This document shows, piece after piece, positions 7,963 to 16,747 of a DNA stretch of 64,000 nucleotides (positions within the stretch are counted from its first letter, which is position 1; each line of letters begins with the position of its first letter). The notes below the pieces were generated by a model, which was not told where the DNA came from, did no database searches, and was given only the letters and a program-made list of their open reading frames with translations. Source of the DNA: Aldehydirespirator sp965203635 (GTDB lineage: Bacteria; Actinomycetota; Acidimicrobiia; Acidimicrobiales; Aldehydirespiratoraceae); NCBI GenBank assembly GCA_965203635.1, contig OZ241903.1, forward strand, positions 2,046,001 through 2,110,000. The letters run 5' to 3'. The translations under genes were made by a program, and so were the position numbers.

Positions 7963-8616
7963 ATGACCGACACCGTCGCCGCGTCCACCGACGCCCCTGA
8001 AGCCCCCGTCGATGAGGTGCTGATAGTCACGGACGCAGCCAGAGTCGCCGTGCTCGCCATCCGCGACCGCGAGGACGATGCCGAGAATCTGGGGCTGAGG
8101 GTCGAGGTGACCGGCACCGCGGGCATCGACTACACCTACGATCTGGCTCTCGACCCGGTGTCTGACGCGGCCGCCGACGACCACATCCGCACCGCGGACG
8201 GCTTGACGGTGATCGTGCCCGACGCCAGCGTCGGCCGGCTCCGGGGCTCCACCCTCGACGTGCCGTCGATGCCCGGCCAGGGCGGTCTCGTCATCCGCAA
8301 CCCCAACCGCCCCAACCCGCTGGGCGACATGGGTCGTCTGGAGCTCACCGGCGGGATCGGCGACAAGGTTCAGCAGCTGCTCGACGTGAGCATCAACCCC
8401 GCGCTGGCCTCACACGGGGGCTACGCCAGCCTGGTGGAGGTGCAGGGCGACGACACGGTGGTGGTCACCATGGGCGGCGGCTGCCAGGGCTGTGCCATGA
8501 GCCAGGCCACGCTGTCCGACGGCATCAAGCGGGCCATCATGGAGGCCATCCCGGAGGTCAGCGAAGTGATCGACGTCACCGATCACGACGCGGGGGAGAA
8601 CCCCTACTACAGCTAG
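7963..8616 (+). CDS. nfuA: NfuA-type Fe-S cluster carrier (HesB-like plus NifU C-terminal domain)
   Basis: Scaffold or carrier that passes an Fe-S cluster to target apoproteins. The 217-residue protein has an N-terminal HesB/IscA-like half (residues ~16-115, without the usual cysteines) and a C-terminal NifU domain (from ~130: DKVQQLLDVSINPALASHGGYASLV) with the cluster-binding CQGC pair at GGGCQGCAMSQATL. That two-domain order matches NfuA. It is divergent from the crotonase gene and convergent with dxs, and probably forms its own unit from the leaderless promoter. It would also serve the Fe-S enzymes encoded here (ispH, moaA). Confidence 0.88.
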   Translation: MTDTVAASTDAPEAPVDEVLIVTDAARVAVLAIRDREDDAENLGLRVEVTGTAGIDYTYDLALDPVSDAAADDHIRTADGLTVIVPDASVGRLRGSTLDVPSMPGQGGLVIRNPNRPNPLGDMGRLELTGGIGDKVQQLLDVSINPALASHGGYASLVEVQGDDTVVVTMGGGCQGCAMSQATLSDGIKRAIMEAIPEVSEVIDVTDHDAGENPYYS

Positions 8617-8624
8617 CCCTCCGC

Positions 8625-8647
8625 CGTCGCAGCCGCCGGCAGCGACG
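8625..8647. terminator. Possible bidirectional stem-loop between nfuA and dxs
   Basis: CGTCGC (8625-8630) pairs with GCGACG (8642-8647) around a GC-rich loop just after the nfuA stop. No T run follows, so it is at best a weak or factor-assisted terminator. Confidence 0.3.
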
Positions 8648-8667
8648 CCGGCTCAGGCGGCTCGGGC

Positions 8668-8762
8668 GTGTCTCCCGCTCTTGTTCGCTGCGCTCACGGG
8701 CCGCTCGGGCCACGGCCTCGCCCGTATGGGCAGGAGCCGCTCGGCTACTCGCTCGGCCTCTA
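8668..8762 (-). repeat. Dispersed repeat, copy B, begins on the dxs stop codon
   Basis: Minus-strand TAGAGGCCGAGCGAGTAG starts with the dxs stop TAG (8762-8760), followed by the same CATACGGGCGAGGCCGTGG, core and AACAAGAGCGGGAGACAC tail as copy A. Only the ~20-nt segment between TAG and CATACGGG differs. Confidence 0.9.
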
Positions 8763-10601
8763 GAGCAGTTCTTGCTTGACGGTGGCTGCGATCCCCGCGG
8801 CGTCCAGGCCCAGATCGGCCAGGATGGCGTCGGGCTTGCCGTGGGGGAGGTAGTCGAGCGGCACGCCGAGCACCCGGACCCTGGGAGCAGCCTGTCCGGC
8901 GGCCTCGGCCCGCTCCAGCAGGGCGTCGCGGATGGCCGTGCCCGCACCGCCGGTACGCAGCCCGTCCTCCGCGGTTACCACCACGTCGCAGGAGGCCGCG
9001 TCGGCGAGCATCCGGTCGCACAGCGGGCTCACGGCCCGGGGATCCCACACGGTGGCCTCCACGCCGTCGTTGGCGAGGAGCTCGGCTGCCTGATCGCACG
9101 CCTCCAGCATCTTGCCCACGCCGATCAAACACAGCCGGCCGTCGCCGGCCCGTATCTGGCGGGCCTGCAGACCCGAGCCCACCTCGTTCTGGTCGACGCT
9201 CCGGGCCGCGGTCTTGGGCCAGCGGATGGCGACCGGGCCTCCGGTCATGTCCATGGCGTCGAGCATCATCCGCTCCAGCTCCTGCAGCGACGATGGGGCC
9301 AGCACCACCATTCCGGGCACCTTGGTGAGCAGGACCATGTCGAGGATGCCATGATGCGAAGGCCCGTCGTCGCCGGTTATGCCGGCCCGGTCGATGCAGA
9401 ACACCACCGGTGCCCGGTGCAGCCCGCAGTCCAGGTTCACCTGGTCGAAGGCCCGGCTCAGGAACGTGCTGTACACCGCGAAGAACGGCCGGAGCCCACC
9501 CATCGCCATACCCACCGCGGAGGTGACCGCGTGCTGCTCGGCGATGCCCACGTCGATGCAGCGGTCGCCGAAGTGCTCGCGGAACGGCAGCAGGCCGGTG
9601 GAATCGGGCATGGCCGCGGTGATGGCCACCACTTCGGGATGCAGGCCGCCCAGCTTGACCATCATCTCGGAGAACACGCCGGTGTAGGTGCCCTGCTTCA
9701 CCTTGCCGGGGTCGTGCATGTGCTTGACCGTGTCCTCCTCGGCGGGGCCGTAGCCCCGGCCCTTCTGGGTGAGGACGTGGACCACCACCGGCCCGTCGAA
9801 CTGGGCGGCGTTGGACAGCGCCTCCTCCAGATCACCGATGTCATGGCCGTCGAACGGACCCAGATACCTGACACCGAGGTTCTCGAAGAAGCCGGCCGAG
9901 TCCCAAAGCTCACGCAGAGCGGCCTTCGACATCCTCACGCCCCGATGGAGGGTCTCACCCACCCAGGGGATGCGTTCGGCTATCCCCTCGAGGCGGTCCT
10001 GGCGGCGCATCATCTTGGGGTTGGCGCGGAAGCGCACCAGGCTCTCGCTCAGCCGCGAGACAGTGGGCGCGTAGCTGCGGCCGTTGTCGTTGAGCACGAT
10101 GATCACGTTGCGGCCGCTGTGGCCGATGTTGTTGAGCCCCTCGAAGGCCATGCCGCCCGTCATGGCGCCGTCGCCGACCACGGCCACCACCCGCCGCCGG
10201 ACATCGGAGGACTCGAACGCAGTGGCTAGACCATGAGCGTAGGACAGCACCGTGGAGGCGTGGCTGTTCTCGATCCAGTCGTGGGGGGACTCGGCTCGGG
10301 ACGGGTAGCCCGAGAGTCCCCCTGACGTTCGCAGGTTGTCGAAGTCGGTGGCCCGGCCGGTGAGCATCTTGTGGACGTAGGCCTGGTGGCCTGTGTCCCA
10401 CAGGATCACGTCGTGGGGCGAATGGAACACCCGGTGCACCGCCACGGTCAGTTCCACCGATCCGAGGTTCGATCCCAGATGGCCGCCCCGGGCGCTCACG
10501 GCCTCGATGATCCGGGCGCGGATCTGCTGGCAGAGGTCGTCGAGCTCCTCGTGGGAGCGCTCGCGTAGGTCGTCAGGACCTGTGATCGCGTCGAGTTGCA
10601 T
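8760..10601 (-). CDS. dxs: 1-deoxy-D-xylulose-5-phosphate synthase
   Basis: First enzyme of the MEP isoprenoid pathway: condenses pyruvate and glyceraldehyde 3-phosphate using thiamine diphosphate. The 613-residue protein has GGHLGSNLGSVELT near the N-terminus, the ThDP motif GDGAMTGGMAFEGLNN, the RAFDQVNLD block and PSHHGILDM in the pyrimidine-binding domain, and a C-terminal transketolase domain. ATG 10601 has a GGAGGAA ribosome site and begins MQLDAITGPDDLRE, as in homologues; the upstream open frame belongs to the PAP2 gene in another phase. Its product feeds undecaprenyl phosphate and other isoprenoids, consistent with ispH and uppP elsewhere in the window. Confidence 0.96.
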   Translation of the reverse strand: MQLDAITGPDDLRERSHEELDDLCQQIRARIIEAVSARGGHLGSNLGSVELTVAVHRVFHSPHDVILWDTGHQAYVHKMLTGRATDFDNLRTSGGLSGYPSRAESPHDWIENSHASTVLSYAHGLATAFESSDVRRRVVAVVGDGAMTGGMAFEGLNNIGHSGRNVIIVLNDNGRSYAPTVSRLSESLVRFRANPKMMRRQDRLEGIAERIPWVGETLHRGVRMSKAALRELWDSAGFFENLGVRYLGPFDGHDIGDLEEALSNAAQFDGPVVVHVLTQKGRGYGPAEEDTVKHMHDPGKVKQGTYTGVFSEMMVKLGGLHPEVVAITAAMPDSTGLLPFREHFGDRCIDVGIAEQHAVTSAVGMAMGGLRPFFAVYSTFLSRAFDQVNLDCGLHRAPVVFCIDRAGITGDDGPSHHGILDMVLLTKVPGMVVLAPSSLQELERMMLDAMDMTGGPVAIRWPKTAARSVDQNEVGSGLQARQIRAGDGRLCLIGVGKMLEACDQAAELLANDGVEATVWDPRAVSPLCDRMLADAASCDVVVTAEDGLRTGGAGTAIRDALLERAEAAGQAAPRVRVLGVPLDYLPHGKPDAILADLGLDAAGIAATVKQELL

Positions 10602-10612
10602 CGGTCTTCCTC

Positions 10613-11488
10613 CTACGGCCGGACGGCGCCGGCCGGCCGGGGCGCCAGCCAGGCCGGGAGCCTGCGGGCCAGCAGGACCCCCGCCGGGTAGGCGATCGCG
10701 ACCGCCAGCAGACCTCCGACGGCGTCTATCCAATAGTGGTTGGCGGTGACCATCACTGCGAACAGTGTAAGCCACGGATAGGCCAGCAGAGCCAGGCGCA
10801 CCCACCGGTGGCGCAGGACCGGCAGGGCTGCCACCACGCACCACACCGCCCAGGCGATGTGCAGGCTGGGCATGGCCGCGTACTGGTTGGAGATGTCCAT
10901 CATGGCGCTCGAGTTGAACGACCAGAACCCGCCCGGGTCCACCAGGGTGTCCACGTAGGAGTAGTTGGAGTCGCAGGCGCCGAAGGCGCTGCAGTCGTTG
11001 AGCAGCCGGGGCGGCATGAGCGGGTAGAAGGCGAAGCCGACCAGCGCCAGCGCGGTGGTGATCGCCAGCACCGTGCGCTGAACGCCGTAGCGCACGGGGT
11101 GGCGAAGGAACAGGAAGACCATCACCGAGATGGTCACTGCGAAATGGCAGAAGCCGTAGAAGATGTTCCAGAACTGGATGAACAGGTCCCATTCGATGAA
11201 CAGGTCCTGGATGCCCTTCTCGCCGAAGAGGTGCACCGCCCGCTCCCAGGCGATCACGTCGTAGGCGTTGTCGATGGCCGTCTGCTTCACCGACTGGCCC
11301 AGGTCCGATCCGAACTGGTTGCGGATGAACGTGTAGACGCCGTAGAAGGCACCGACGATGATCAGTTCGCTCCACCAGTGCAGCGAGCCTCTCGCAGAGC
11401 GTCCCTGGGGCCTCTCGGAGTCGTTGAGCGGTTCCGAGACCCGCCCGGTGTCCGGGTCGTCCTCGACGTCAGTGGCCCCCGAAGCCAT
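10613..11488 (-). CDS. PAP2-superfamily integral membrane phosphatase/phosphotransferase
   Basis: A 291-residue protein with about six membrane helices. The lipid phosphatase motifs are AAMPSLHIAW (motif 2 with catalytic His) and TANHYWIDAVGG (motif 3 with nucleophile His and Asp), resembling the AUR1/inositolphosphorylceramide-synthase branch of PAP2 proteins. It would cleave or transfer a phospholipid head group outside the membrane; the substrate is unknown. The N-terminal ~35 residues are polar and acidic. ATG 11488 is preferred to ATG 11509, which would overlap the divergent tldD start. The stop is 11 nt before dxs, so the two are probably co-transcribed. Confidence 0.85.
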   Translation of the reverse strand: MASGATDVEDDPDTGRVSEPLNDSERPQGRSARGSLHWWSELIIVGAFYGVYTFIRNQFGSDLGQSVKQTAIDNAYDVIAWERAVHLFGEKGIQDLFIEWDLFIQFWNIFYGFCHFAVTISVMVFLFLRHPVRYGVQRTVLAITTALALVGFAFYPLMPPRLLNDCSAFGACDSNYSYVDTLVDPGGFWSFNSSAMMDISNQYAAMPSLHIAWAVWCVVAALPVLRHRWVRLALLAYPWLTLFAVMVTANHYWIDAVGGLLAVAIAYPAGVLLARRLPAWLAPRPAGAVRP

Positions 11489-11493
11489 CGCGT

Positions 11494-11499
11494 TACAGT
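11494..11499 (+). promoter_or_regulatory. -10-like TACAGT giving a leaderless tldD start
   Basis: TACAGT lies 8 nt before the tldD ATG at 11508 with no Shine-Dalgarno motif between. It sits within the first codons of a possible longer PAP2 start on the other strand. Confidence 0.45.
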
Positions 11500-11507
11500 A
11501 GTCGCTC

Positions 11508-12899
11508 ATGCTCGACGCCGATCTTGTGAACCGCACCCTGGCCGCTGCCATGCACACCGGCGCGGACTTCGCCGAGATCTTCGCGGAGGACCGGCGGTCG
11601 TCCTCCGCGATCCTCGACGACGGCCGTGTCGAGGAGGTCGTGTCGGGGCGCGACCGCGGTGCCGGCATCCGGGTCGTGGCCGGAGACACCACCGGGTTCG
11701 CCCACACCGCGGACCTCAGCGAGTCCGGCCTGGCCTCGGCGGCCGGCGCGGCCGCGGCGGCCGCCCGCCGGGGCGGCGGCGGCACCCGGACCGTCGCGGT
11801 GTCGGCCTTGCAGACGCCGGCGCGCCTCGAGGTCCGGATCCCTCCCGAGGAGGTGCCCAAGGACCGCAAGGTGGCGCTGCTCACCGCCGCGGACGCCGCG
11901 GCCCGCTCCGCCGGCGGTGCCATCACCCAGGTCGCGGCCCGGTACGGCGACGGTCGCCGACGCATCCTGGTGGCCGACAGCGACGGGCTGTTCACCGGCG
12001 ACGACCAGGTGCGCACGCTGTTCTCGGTGTCCTGCGTCGCCACCGGCGACACCGGCATGCAGACCGGCCGCGAGTCGGCGGGACGGACCGTCGGCTTCGA
12101 GTTGTTCGACCTCTACGACGTGGAGGAGATGGCCCGCCGGGCCGCGCAGCGGGCCCTCACCAAGCTCACCGCCCGGCCCGCCCCCAGCGGCGAGATGCCC
12201 GTGGTGGTGGGGCCCGGAGGCGGCGGCGTGCTGTTCCACGAGGCGTGCGGGCACGGCCTGGAGGCCGATCTGGTGGCCAAGTCGGCCTCGGTGTTCGCCG
12301 GGCGCATCGGTGAGAGGGTGGCCGCGCCCATGGTCACGCTGATCGACGACGGCACCATGGCGGGGGAGTGGGGCCACTACGGCATCGACGACGAGGGCAA
12401 GCCGGCGGCCCGCAACGTGCTCATCTCCGACGGGGTGCTCACCGACTACATGTGGGACCGGCTGCGGGCCCGCAAGGAGGGTCGGGCCAGCTCCGGCAAC
12501 GGCCGGCGCCAGAGCTACCAGCACCTGCCCATGGTCCGGATGACCAACACCTACATCGACAACGGCGACGCCGACCCCGGCGACATCGTGGCCGACACCT
12601 CCCACGGCGTGTACGTGGCCCAGCTCGGCGGAGGCCAGGTCAACACCGCGACCGGCGACTTCGTGTTCGGCATGACCGAGGCCTACCTGATCGAGAACGG
12701 CCGGATCACCGCCCCGATCCGCGAGGGGAACCTCATCGGCAACGGTCCCGAGGTGCTCACCCGCATAGATGCCCTCGGCAACGACTTCGCCATGGGATCC
12801 CCGGGCACCTGCGGCAAGGACGGCCAGGGTGTGCCCGTAGGCGACGGCACGCCCACGCTGAGGGTGACCTCGCTCACCGTCGGCGGCACCGCCGCGTGA
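11508..12899 (+). CDS. tldD: TldD metalloprotease subunit
   Basis: Catalytic zinc subunit of the TldD/TldE heterodimeric peptidase, which in other bacteria degrades unfolded peptides and trims modified peptide precursors. The 463-residue protein has the HExxxH-type motif in LFHEACGHGLEADL, preceded by the GPGGGGV loop, and GSPGTCGKDGQGVPVG near the C-terminus containing the conserved Cys. The N-terminal region (ADFAEIFAEDR...SSAILDDGRVEEV) is the standard TldD barrel. It overlaps tldE by four bases (GTGA), so the two are translationally coupled. No small peptide precursor gene is seen beside it. Confidence 0.93.
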   Translation: MLDADLVNRTLAAAMHTGADFAEIFAEDRRSSSAILDDGRVEEVVSGRDRGAGIRVVAGDTTGFAHTADLSESGLASAAGAAAAAARRGGGGTRTVAVSALQTPARLEVRIPPEEVPKDRKVALLTAADAAARSAGGAITQVAARYGDGRRRILVADSDGLFTGDDQVRTLFSVSCVATGDTGMQTGRESAGRTVGFELFDLYDVEEMARRAAQRALTKLTARPAPSGEMPVVVGPGGGGVLFHEACGHGLEADLVAKSASVFAGRIGERVAAPMVTLIDDGTMAGEWGHYGIDDEGKPAARNVLISDGVLTDYMWDRLRARKEGRASSGNGRRQSYQHLPMVRMTNTYIDNGDADPGDIVADTSHGVYVAQLGGGQVNTATGDFVFGMTEAYLIENGRITAPIREGNLIGNGPEVLTRIDALGNDFAMGSPGTCGKDGQGVPVGDGTPTLRVTSLTVGGTAA

Positions 12900-14242
12900 G
12901 TCCGAGCCTGCTCGACATCGCGGAGCGGGTCGTCGGCTGGGCCGGCGACGACATCGATGTGGAGGCCTTCGTGGCCCGCGACCACGAGACGGAGATAAGG
13001 GCCTACGAGGGCGAGGTCGAGTCGCTCACCGTGGCCTCGTCGGTGGGGATCGGCGTGCGGATCGTGCGCGACGGCCGGCAGGGCTTCGCCTACGCCGCCG
13101 CCCTCGACGACGCCACGCTGCGGGAGACCTTCGACGAGGCGCTGGACAACTCCCGCTTCGGCAGCGTCGACGAGTTCGCGGGAGTGGCCGAGCCCGACGG
13201 CGTGGAGCCCGCATCCCTGGACCTGTACCGGTCCGAGCTGGTCGACTTCCCCACCGAGGACAAGGTCGCTCTGGCGCTGGAGCTGGAGCGGGCCACCCTG
13301 GCCGCGGACCCCCGCGTGACCGGCGTGGAGTCGGCCGACTACGCCGATACGACGTTCGAGGCGGCGGTGGCCACCTCGCGCGGCGTGGCCGCCTCGGCTC
13401 GCGAGACCGGCTGCTACCTGGCCGCCTACAGCTTGGCGTCGGACGCCGACGAGACCCAGACCGGGTTCGGCTTCTCGGTCGGGCGCCATCCGGGCGAGTT
13501 GTCGGCTGAGACCGCCGGCGGCGACGCGGCCGACCGGGCCACCCGCCTGCTGGGCGCGGCCAAGGCCCCGACCCGCCGCTTGACCGTCGTGCTCGATCCC
13601 TACGTGACCGCCCGGTTTCTCGGCATCGTGGGCGCGACGTTGAGCGGCGACGCCGTGCTCAAGGGCCGATCGCTGTTCGCGGACCGCATGGACGAGGCGG
13701 TGGGCGCGTCATCGCTCACCCTGATCGACGACGCCACCGACCCGGACGCCTTCACCGCCTCGGCCGTCGACGCCGAGGGGCTGGCCACCCGCCGCGTGCC
13801 GCTGATCAGTGACGGAGTGCTGCAAGCCTTCCTCTACGACACCTACACGGCCCGGCGGGCCGGGGTGTCGTCCACCGGCTCGGCAGTGAGAGGCGGGTTC
13901 AAGGGCACCCCCGGCGTCGGCGCCCACGCTCTGAGGCTCACGCCCGGAGCCCGCTCCCAGGCCGAGATCGTGGCCGACATCGACGACGGACTGCTGGTGC
14001 AGGGCGTCACCGGCCTTCACAGCGGCGTGAACGCGGTGTCGGGCGACTTCTCGGTAGGCGCCGAGGGCCTGCGAATACGCGACGGCGAGACCGCCGAGCC
14101 GATCAGGGAGGTGACCATCGCCAGCACTATCCAGCGGCTGCTGATGGACGTGACCGAGGTCGGGTCGGACCTGGAGTGGCTCCCGATGAGCGCGGCCGGG
14201 GTGACCCTGGCCATCGCCGACGTGACCATGTCCGGCACGTAG
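12896..14242 (+). CDS. tldE: TldE/PmbA metalloprotease partner subunit
   Basis: Non-zinc partner of TldD. The GTG at 12896 overlaps the tldD stop and gives a 448-residue protein, the normal size. It has the PmbA N-terminal segment (VEAFVARDHETEIRAYEGEVESLTV), lacks an HExxxH motif, and has the C-terminal TGLHSGVNAVSGDFSVGAEGLRI signature shared by the family. The protease chamber needs both subunits. uppP starts 6 nt after the stop, so a three-gene transcript is likely. Confidence 0.92.
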   Translation: MSPSLLDIAERVVGWAGDDIDVEAFVARDHETEIRAYEGEVESLTVASSVGIGVRIVRDGRQGFAYAAALDDATLRETFDEALDNSRFGSVDEFAGVAEPDGVEPASLDLYRSELVDFPTEDKVALALELERATLAADPRVTGVESADYADTTFEAAVATSRGVAASARETGCYLAAYSLASDADETQTGFGFSVGRHPGELSAETAGGDAADRATRLLGAAKAPTRRLTVVLDPYVTARFLGIVGATLSGDAVLKGRSLFADRMDEAVGASSLTLIDDATDPDAFTASAVDAEGLATRRVPLISDGVLQAFLYDTYTARRAGVSSTGSAVRGGFKGTPGVGAHALRLTPGARSQAEIVADIDDGLLVQGVTGLHSGVNAVSGDFSVGAEGLRIRDGETAEPIREVTIASTIQRLLMDVTEVGSDLEWLPMSAAGVTLAIADVTMSGT

Positions 14243-14248
14243 CGAAAC

Positions 14249-15058
14249 GTGCCGATCCTCCACGCCGTTGTGCTGGGCATCGTGCAGGGGCTGTCGGAGT
14301 TCCTGCCGATCTCATCCAGCGGCCATCTGATCCTGGTCCGCTGGCTCTTCGGCTGGGACGAGCTGTCGGGCGATGCGGCCACGGCCTTCGATGTGGCCGT
14401 CCATGTCGGCACCCTGGTCGGCGCGACCGTGTATCTGCGCCGTGACGTGGCCACCTACGCGGGTGCGGCTCTCGGGCCGGTGCTCGGCCGCGGGCCGCTC
14501 GGACCGGACGGCCGCGTCGGCTGGTCGCTGGTGGTGTCGGCCGTGCCCGCCGGGATCGTGGGGGTCGCGGTGGGCGACGCCCTGCGGGGCTCGGACCGCA
14601 TAGTGCTGGTGGCTCTGGCCTTGATCGTGTTCGGTCTGCTGCTGGGCGTCTCCGACCGGCTGGCTGAGCGGCGCGACCAGTCCGACTTCGGCCCGTTGCA
14701 CGCGGTGGTGATGGGCGTCGGCCAGGCCCTCGCCCTCCAGCCGGGGGTGTCACGCTCGGGCGTGACCATGACGGTCGCCCGGGGTCTCGGCTATGGCCGT
14801 GAGGCCGCGGTGCGCCTGGCGTTCCTGATGAGCCTGCCCGTGATCGCCGGCGCGGGCGTCTACGGCCTTGCCGGGCTGAGCATCCCCGCGTCGTTGTGGC
14901 CTGCGCTGGCTTGGGGAGCGGTGTCGTCGATGGTCACCGGCTGGATCGCGGTGTGGGCCACGGTGCAGATCGTGACCCGGGTGAACCTGCGGCCGTTTGT
15001 CGCCTATCGAGTCCTGGCAGGCGGCGCGGTGCTGGCTCTAGTCGCCCTCGGCGTTTGA
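14249..15058 (+). CDS. uppP: Undecaprenyl-diphosphatase (BacA/UppP)
   Basis: Recycles undecaprenyl diphosphate to the monophosphate lipid carrier used for peptidoglycan. The 269-residue polytopic protein has the first signature GLSEFLPISSSGHLIL (Glu and Ser of the E/Q-rich loop) and the second QPGVSRSGVTMTVARGLG with catalytic Ser/Arg. The start is GTG at 14249, just after tldE. Its last 21 bases overlap the 3' end of the convergent SAF-domain gene. Confidence 0.95.
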   Translation: MPILHAVVLGIVQGLSEFLPISSSGHLILVRWLFGWDELSGDAATAFDVAVHVGTLVGATVYLRRDVATYAGAALGPVLGRGPLGPDGRVGWSLVVSAVPAGIVGVAVGDALRGSDRIVLVALALIVFGLLLGVSDRLAERRDQSDFGPLHAVVMGVGQALALQPGVSRSGVTMTVARGLGYGREAAVRLAFLMSLPVIAGAGVYGLAGLSIPASLWPALAWGAVSSMVTGWIAVWATVQIVTRVNLRPFVAYRVLAGGAVLALVALGV

Positions 15059-15481
15059 GGGCACCAGCACCAGCATCACCCCTCCCGTCGCCAGCGCATC
15101 GACGGTCGCGTCCACCTGTTCGGTGGGCACTGCCACCACCACCTCGTCCTCGCCGGCGTCGACGATCAGCGCGCCGCGCACGACCGCGGTGCCGTCGAGC
15201 ACGGCGTGGACGTCCACCCAGTCGCCTGCTGCGAACACCGGGCCGTCCACGGGGACGGGAACGCCGCGGGTGCCCGGCGGGAGCAGGCCAGCAGGCCCGG
15301 GCGGTCCGATCTCGATGGGCGACGGCACCGGGTCGGTTCGGTCGTCGGTGAGCGCGACCAGCACGGCCAGGGCCGCGCCGCCCGCGGCGAGGAAGCGAAC
15401 CCACCGATGGCGGTACAGCATCGACTGGATCCGTCCGACCGTGCTTCGGCCGCTACTAGCACTGGGTCTGATGGGCGACAT
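15038..15481 (-). CDS. Membrane-anchored SAF-domain protein (CpaB/RcpC-like)
   Basis: A 147-residue protein with a basic start, one membrane helix (~27-45, WVRFLAAGGAALAVLVAL) and an outside domain. RGVPVPVDGPVFAAGDWVDVHAVLDG matches the SAF pattern of CpaB/RcpC pilus-assembly proteins (a PVD turn followed by GDxVDV). The rest is a short beta domain. No other tad or flp pilus gene lies in the window, so a pilus role is only suggested. It is convergent with, and overlaps, uppP. Confidence 0.65.
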   Translation of the reverse strand: MSPIRPSASSGRSTVGRIQSMLYRHRWVRFLAAGGAALAVLVALTDDRTDPVPSPIEIGPPGPAGLLPPGTRGVPVPVDGPVFAAGDWVDVHAVLDGTAVVRGALIVDAGEDEVVVAVPTEQVDATVDALATGGVMLVLVPSNAEGD

Positions 15482-15567
15482 CCGGCCTCCTCGCGACTGG
15501 CGGGCGCGCGGCCCGCGGTCCGGACGGCGTCGCGGTGGACGCGACGCCGGGCCGCAGTCGCGGCGAG

Positions 15568-15954
15568 TCAGCTAGTCGAGGACGACGACGATGCGCCGGC
15601 GTCGGCCTTCGACCGGCTCGTATCCGGAGTCGAGGCCGAATCGGACGACGACGAAGAAGAAGAGTCCTTCGAGTCCTTCGACGCTGAGGAGGAGCCGTTG
15701 GACGGCGTCGAGGAGGATTCCTTCTCCTTGCGCCGGCCCTTGGCAATGGAGCCGTGGTCGTTCTTGTAGAAGCCGTCGCCCTTGAAGGCGATGGCCACTC
15801 CGCTGAACACCTTCTTGACGGGGCCCTCGCCGGGCGAGACGCAGGAGGACGGGCCGCCCTCGGCTGGGCAGACCGTCAGCGTGTCGTCGCTGAACGACTG
15901 CCGCACCTCGAACTGCGTGGTGCAGCGCTCACAGCGGTAGTCGTACACCGGCAC
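15568..15954 (-). CDS. FmdB-family zinc-ribbon protein with Ser-rich tail
   Basis: The start GTG at 15954 gives M-PVYDYRCERC, the standard FmdB opening. The zinc ribbon uses CERC and the later CPAEGGPSSC pair; VKKVFSGVAIAFKGDGFYKND is the usual end of the conserved part (to ~72). The remaining ~55 residues are almost only Ser, Lys, Asp and Thr, a disordered charged tail. The function of FmdB proteins is poorly known; they are often labelled regulatory. Total 128 aa. Confidence 0.85.
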   Translation of the reverse strand: MPVYDYRCERCTTQFEVRQSFSDDTLTVCPAEGGPSSCVSPGEGPVKKVFSGVAIAFKGDGFYKNDHGSIAKGRRKEKESSSTPSNGSSSASKDSKDSSSSSSSDSASTPDTSRSKADAGASSSSSTS

Positions 15955-15993
15955 GGCGGCGAAGGATAACGGCACCGCCCCGGCTCGGCACGT

Positions 15994-16127
15994 GCATGCC
16001 CGCTCTTGTTCGCTTCGCTCACGGGCCGCTCGGGCCACGGCCTCGCAAGCTCGGCCTCTAGCATGCCCGCTCTTGTTCGCTTCGCTCACGGGCCGCTCGG
16101 GCCACGGCCTCGCAAGCTCGGCCTCTA
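15994..16127 (-). repeat. Dispersed repeat, two perfect 67-bp tandem copies (G and H)
   Basis: 15994-16060 and 16061-16127 are identical 67-bp units. Read on the minus strand each is TAGAGGCCGAGCTTGCGAGG followed by the core CCCGAGCGGCCCGTGAGCG and AAGCGAACAAGAGCGGGCATGC. They lack the CATACGGGC segment and have GCGAAGCG where other copies have GCGCAGCG. They fill the space between divergent fmdB and plsY and place the plsY -10 on their edge. Confidence 0.95.
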
Positions 16128-16131
16128 GTAT
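16126..16131 (+). promoter_or_regulatory. -10-like TAGTAT before plsY, at the repeat edge
   Basis: TAGTAT ends 6 nt before the GTG at 16138, so plsY is probably leaderless. The first two bases of the hexamer are the last bases of the 67-bp repeat unit. Confidence 0.45.
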
Positions 16132-16137
16132 TCGGGC

Positions 16138-16722
16138 GTGACGGTCTGGATGGGGGTGGCCTTCGTCGTCGCCTATGCGGCGGGCATGTTCCCCACTGCG
16201 GTGCTGGTGGGCAACAGGATCGGCCGCGATCCCACCAGCGAGGGCTCGGGCAACCCGGGCGCCACCAATATCTACCGCCTGGGTGGGCGCATCGCCGGCG
16301 TGGCCGTGGCCCTGGGCGACATGGCCAAGGGCGCGCTCCCCGTCGGCGTGGCCCTGCTGCTGTGGGACCGTCCCGAAGCGATGGCCGCATGGATCGGCGC
16401 GGTGGCCGGCCACGTCTGGCCGGTGCTGAGGAAGTTCCGGGGCGGCAAGGGCATGGCCACCGCAGGAGGCGGCGGCATTGTCCTCGACCCCCTCATCGGC
16501 GTGATCTGCACGGCGCTGTTCTTCGCCATGGTGCGCATCACCAGGGTGGCCGCGCTGGGCTCGCTGAGCGTGGGCGTCACCTACCCGGTGCTGGCGCTGG
16601 TGTTCGGGTGGCCCGCTGCCGAAGTGATCGTGGCCGCGGTGGTGATGGGGGTGATGGCCATGCGCCATCACGGCAATATCGTGCGTCTCGTGCGTGGCAC
16701 CGAACGGAGACTCAAGACATGA
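16138..16722 (+). CDS. plsY: Glycerol-3-phosphate acyltransferase PlsY
   Basis: Membrane enzyme that transfers an acyl group from acyl phosphate to glycerol 3-phosphate, the first step of phospholipid synthesis. The 194-residue protein has the three cytosolic motifs: GSGNPGATNIYR, GDMAKGALPV, and GHVWPVLRKFRGGKGMATAGG. Five or so membrane helices fit the family. Its stop overlaps an ATG in another frame, and moeA begins 26 nt later, so it may be the first gene of a transcript running into the molybdenum cofactor genes. Confidence 0.94.
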   Translation: MTVWMGVAFVVAYAAGMFPTAVLVGNRIGRDPTSEGSGNPGATNIYRLGGRIAGVAVALGDMAKGALPVGVALLLWDRPEAMAAWIGAVAGHVWPVLRKFRGGKGMATAGGGGIVLDPLIGVICTALFFAMVRITRVAALGSLSVGVTYPVLALVFGWPAAEVIVAAVVMGVMAMRHHGNIVRLVRGTERRLKT

Positions 16723-16747
16723 TTCTGAAGAACAAGAGCCCGAATAC

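Noticed and set aside
8760..11375. 871-codon frame suggesting a longer dxs or a PAP2-Dxs fusion
   Set aside because: The upstream part is out of phase with the real PAP2 gene and has no similarity to Dxs; ATG 10601 has a strong ribosome site.
15994..16127. The dispersed repeat as a CRISPR array or insertion sequence
   Set aside because: Tandem units have no spacers, and no transposase, terminal inverted repeats or cas genes are present.
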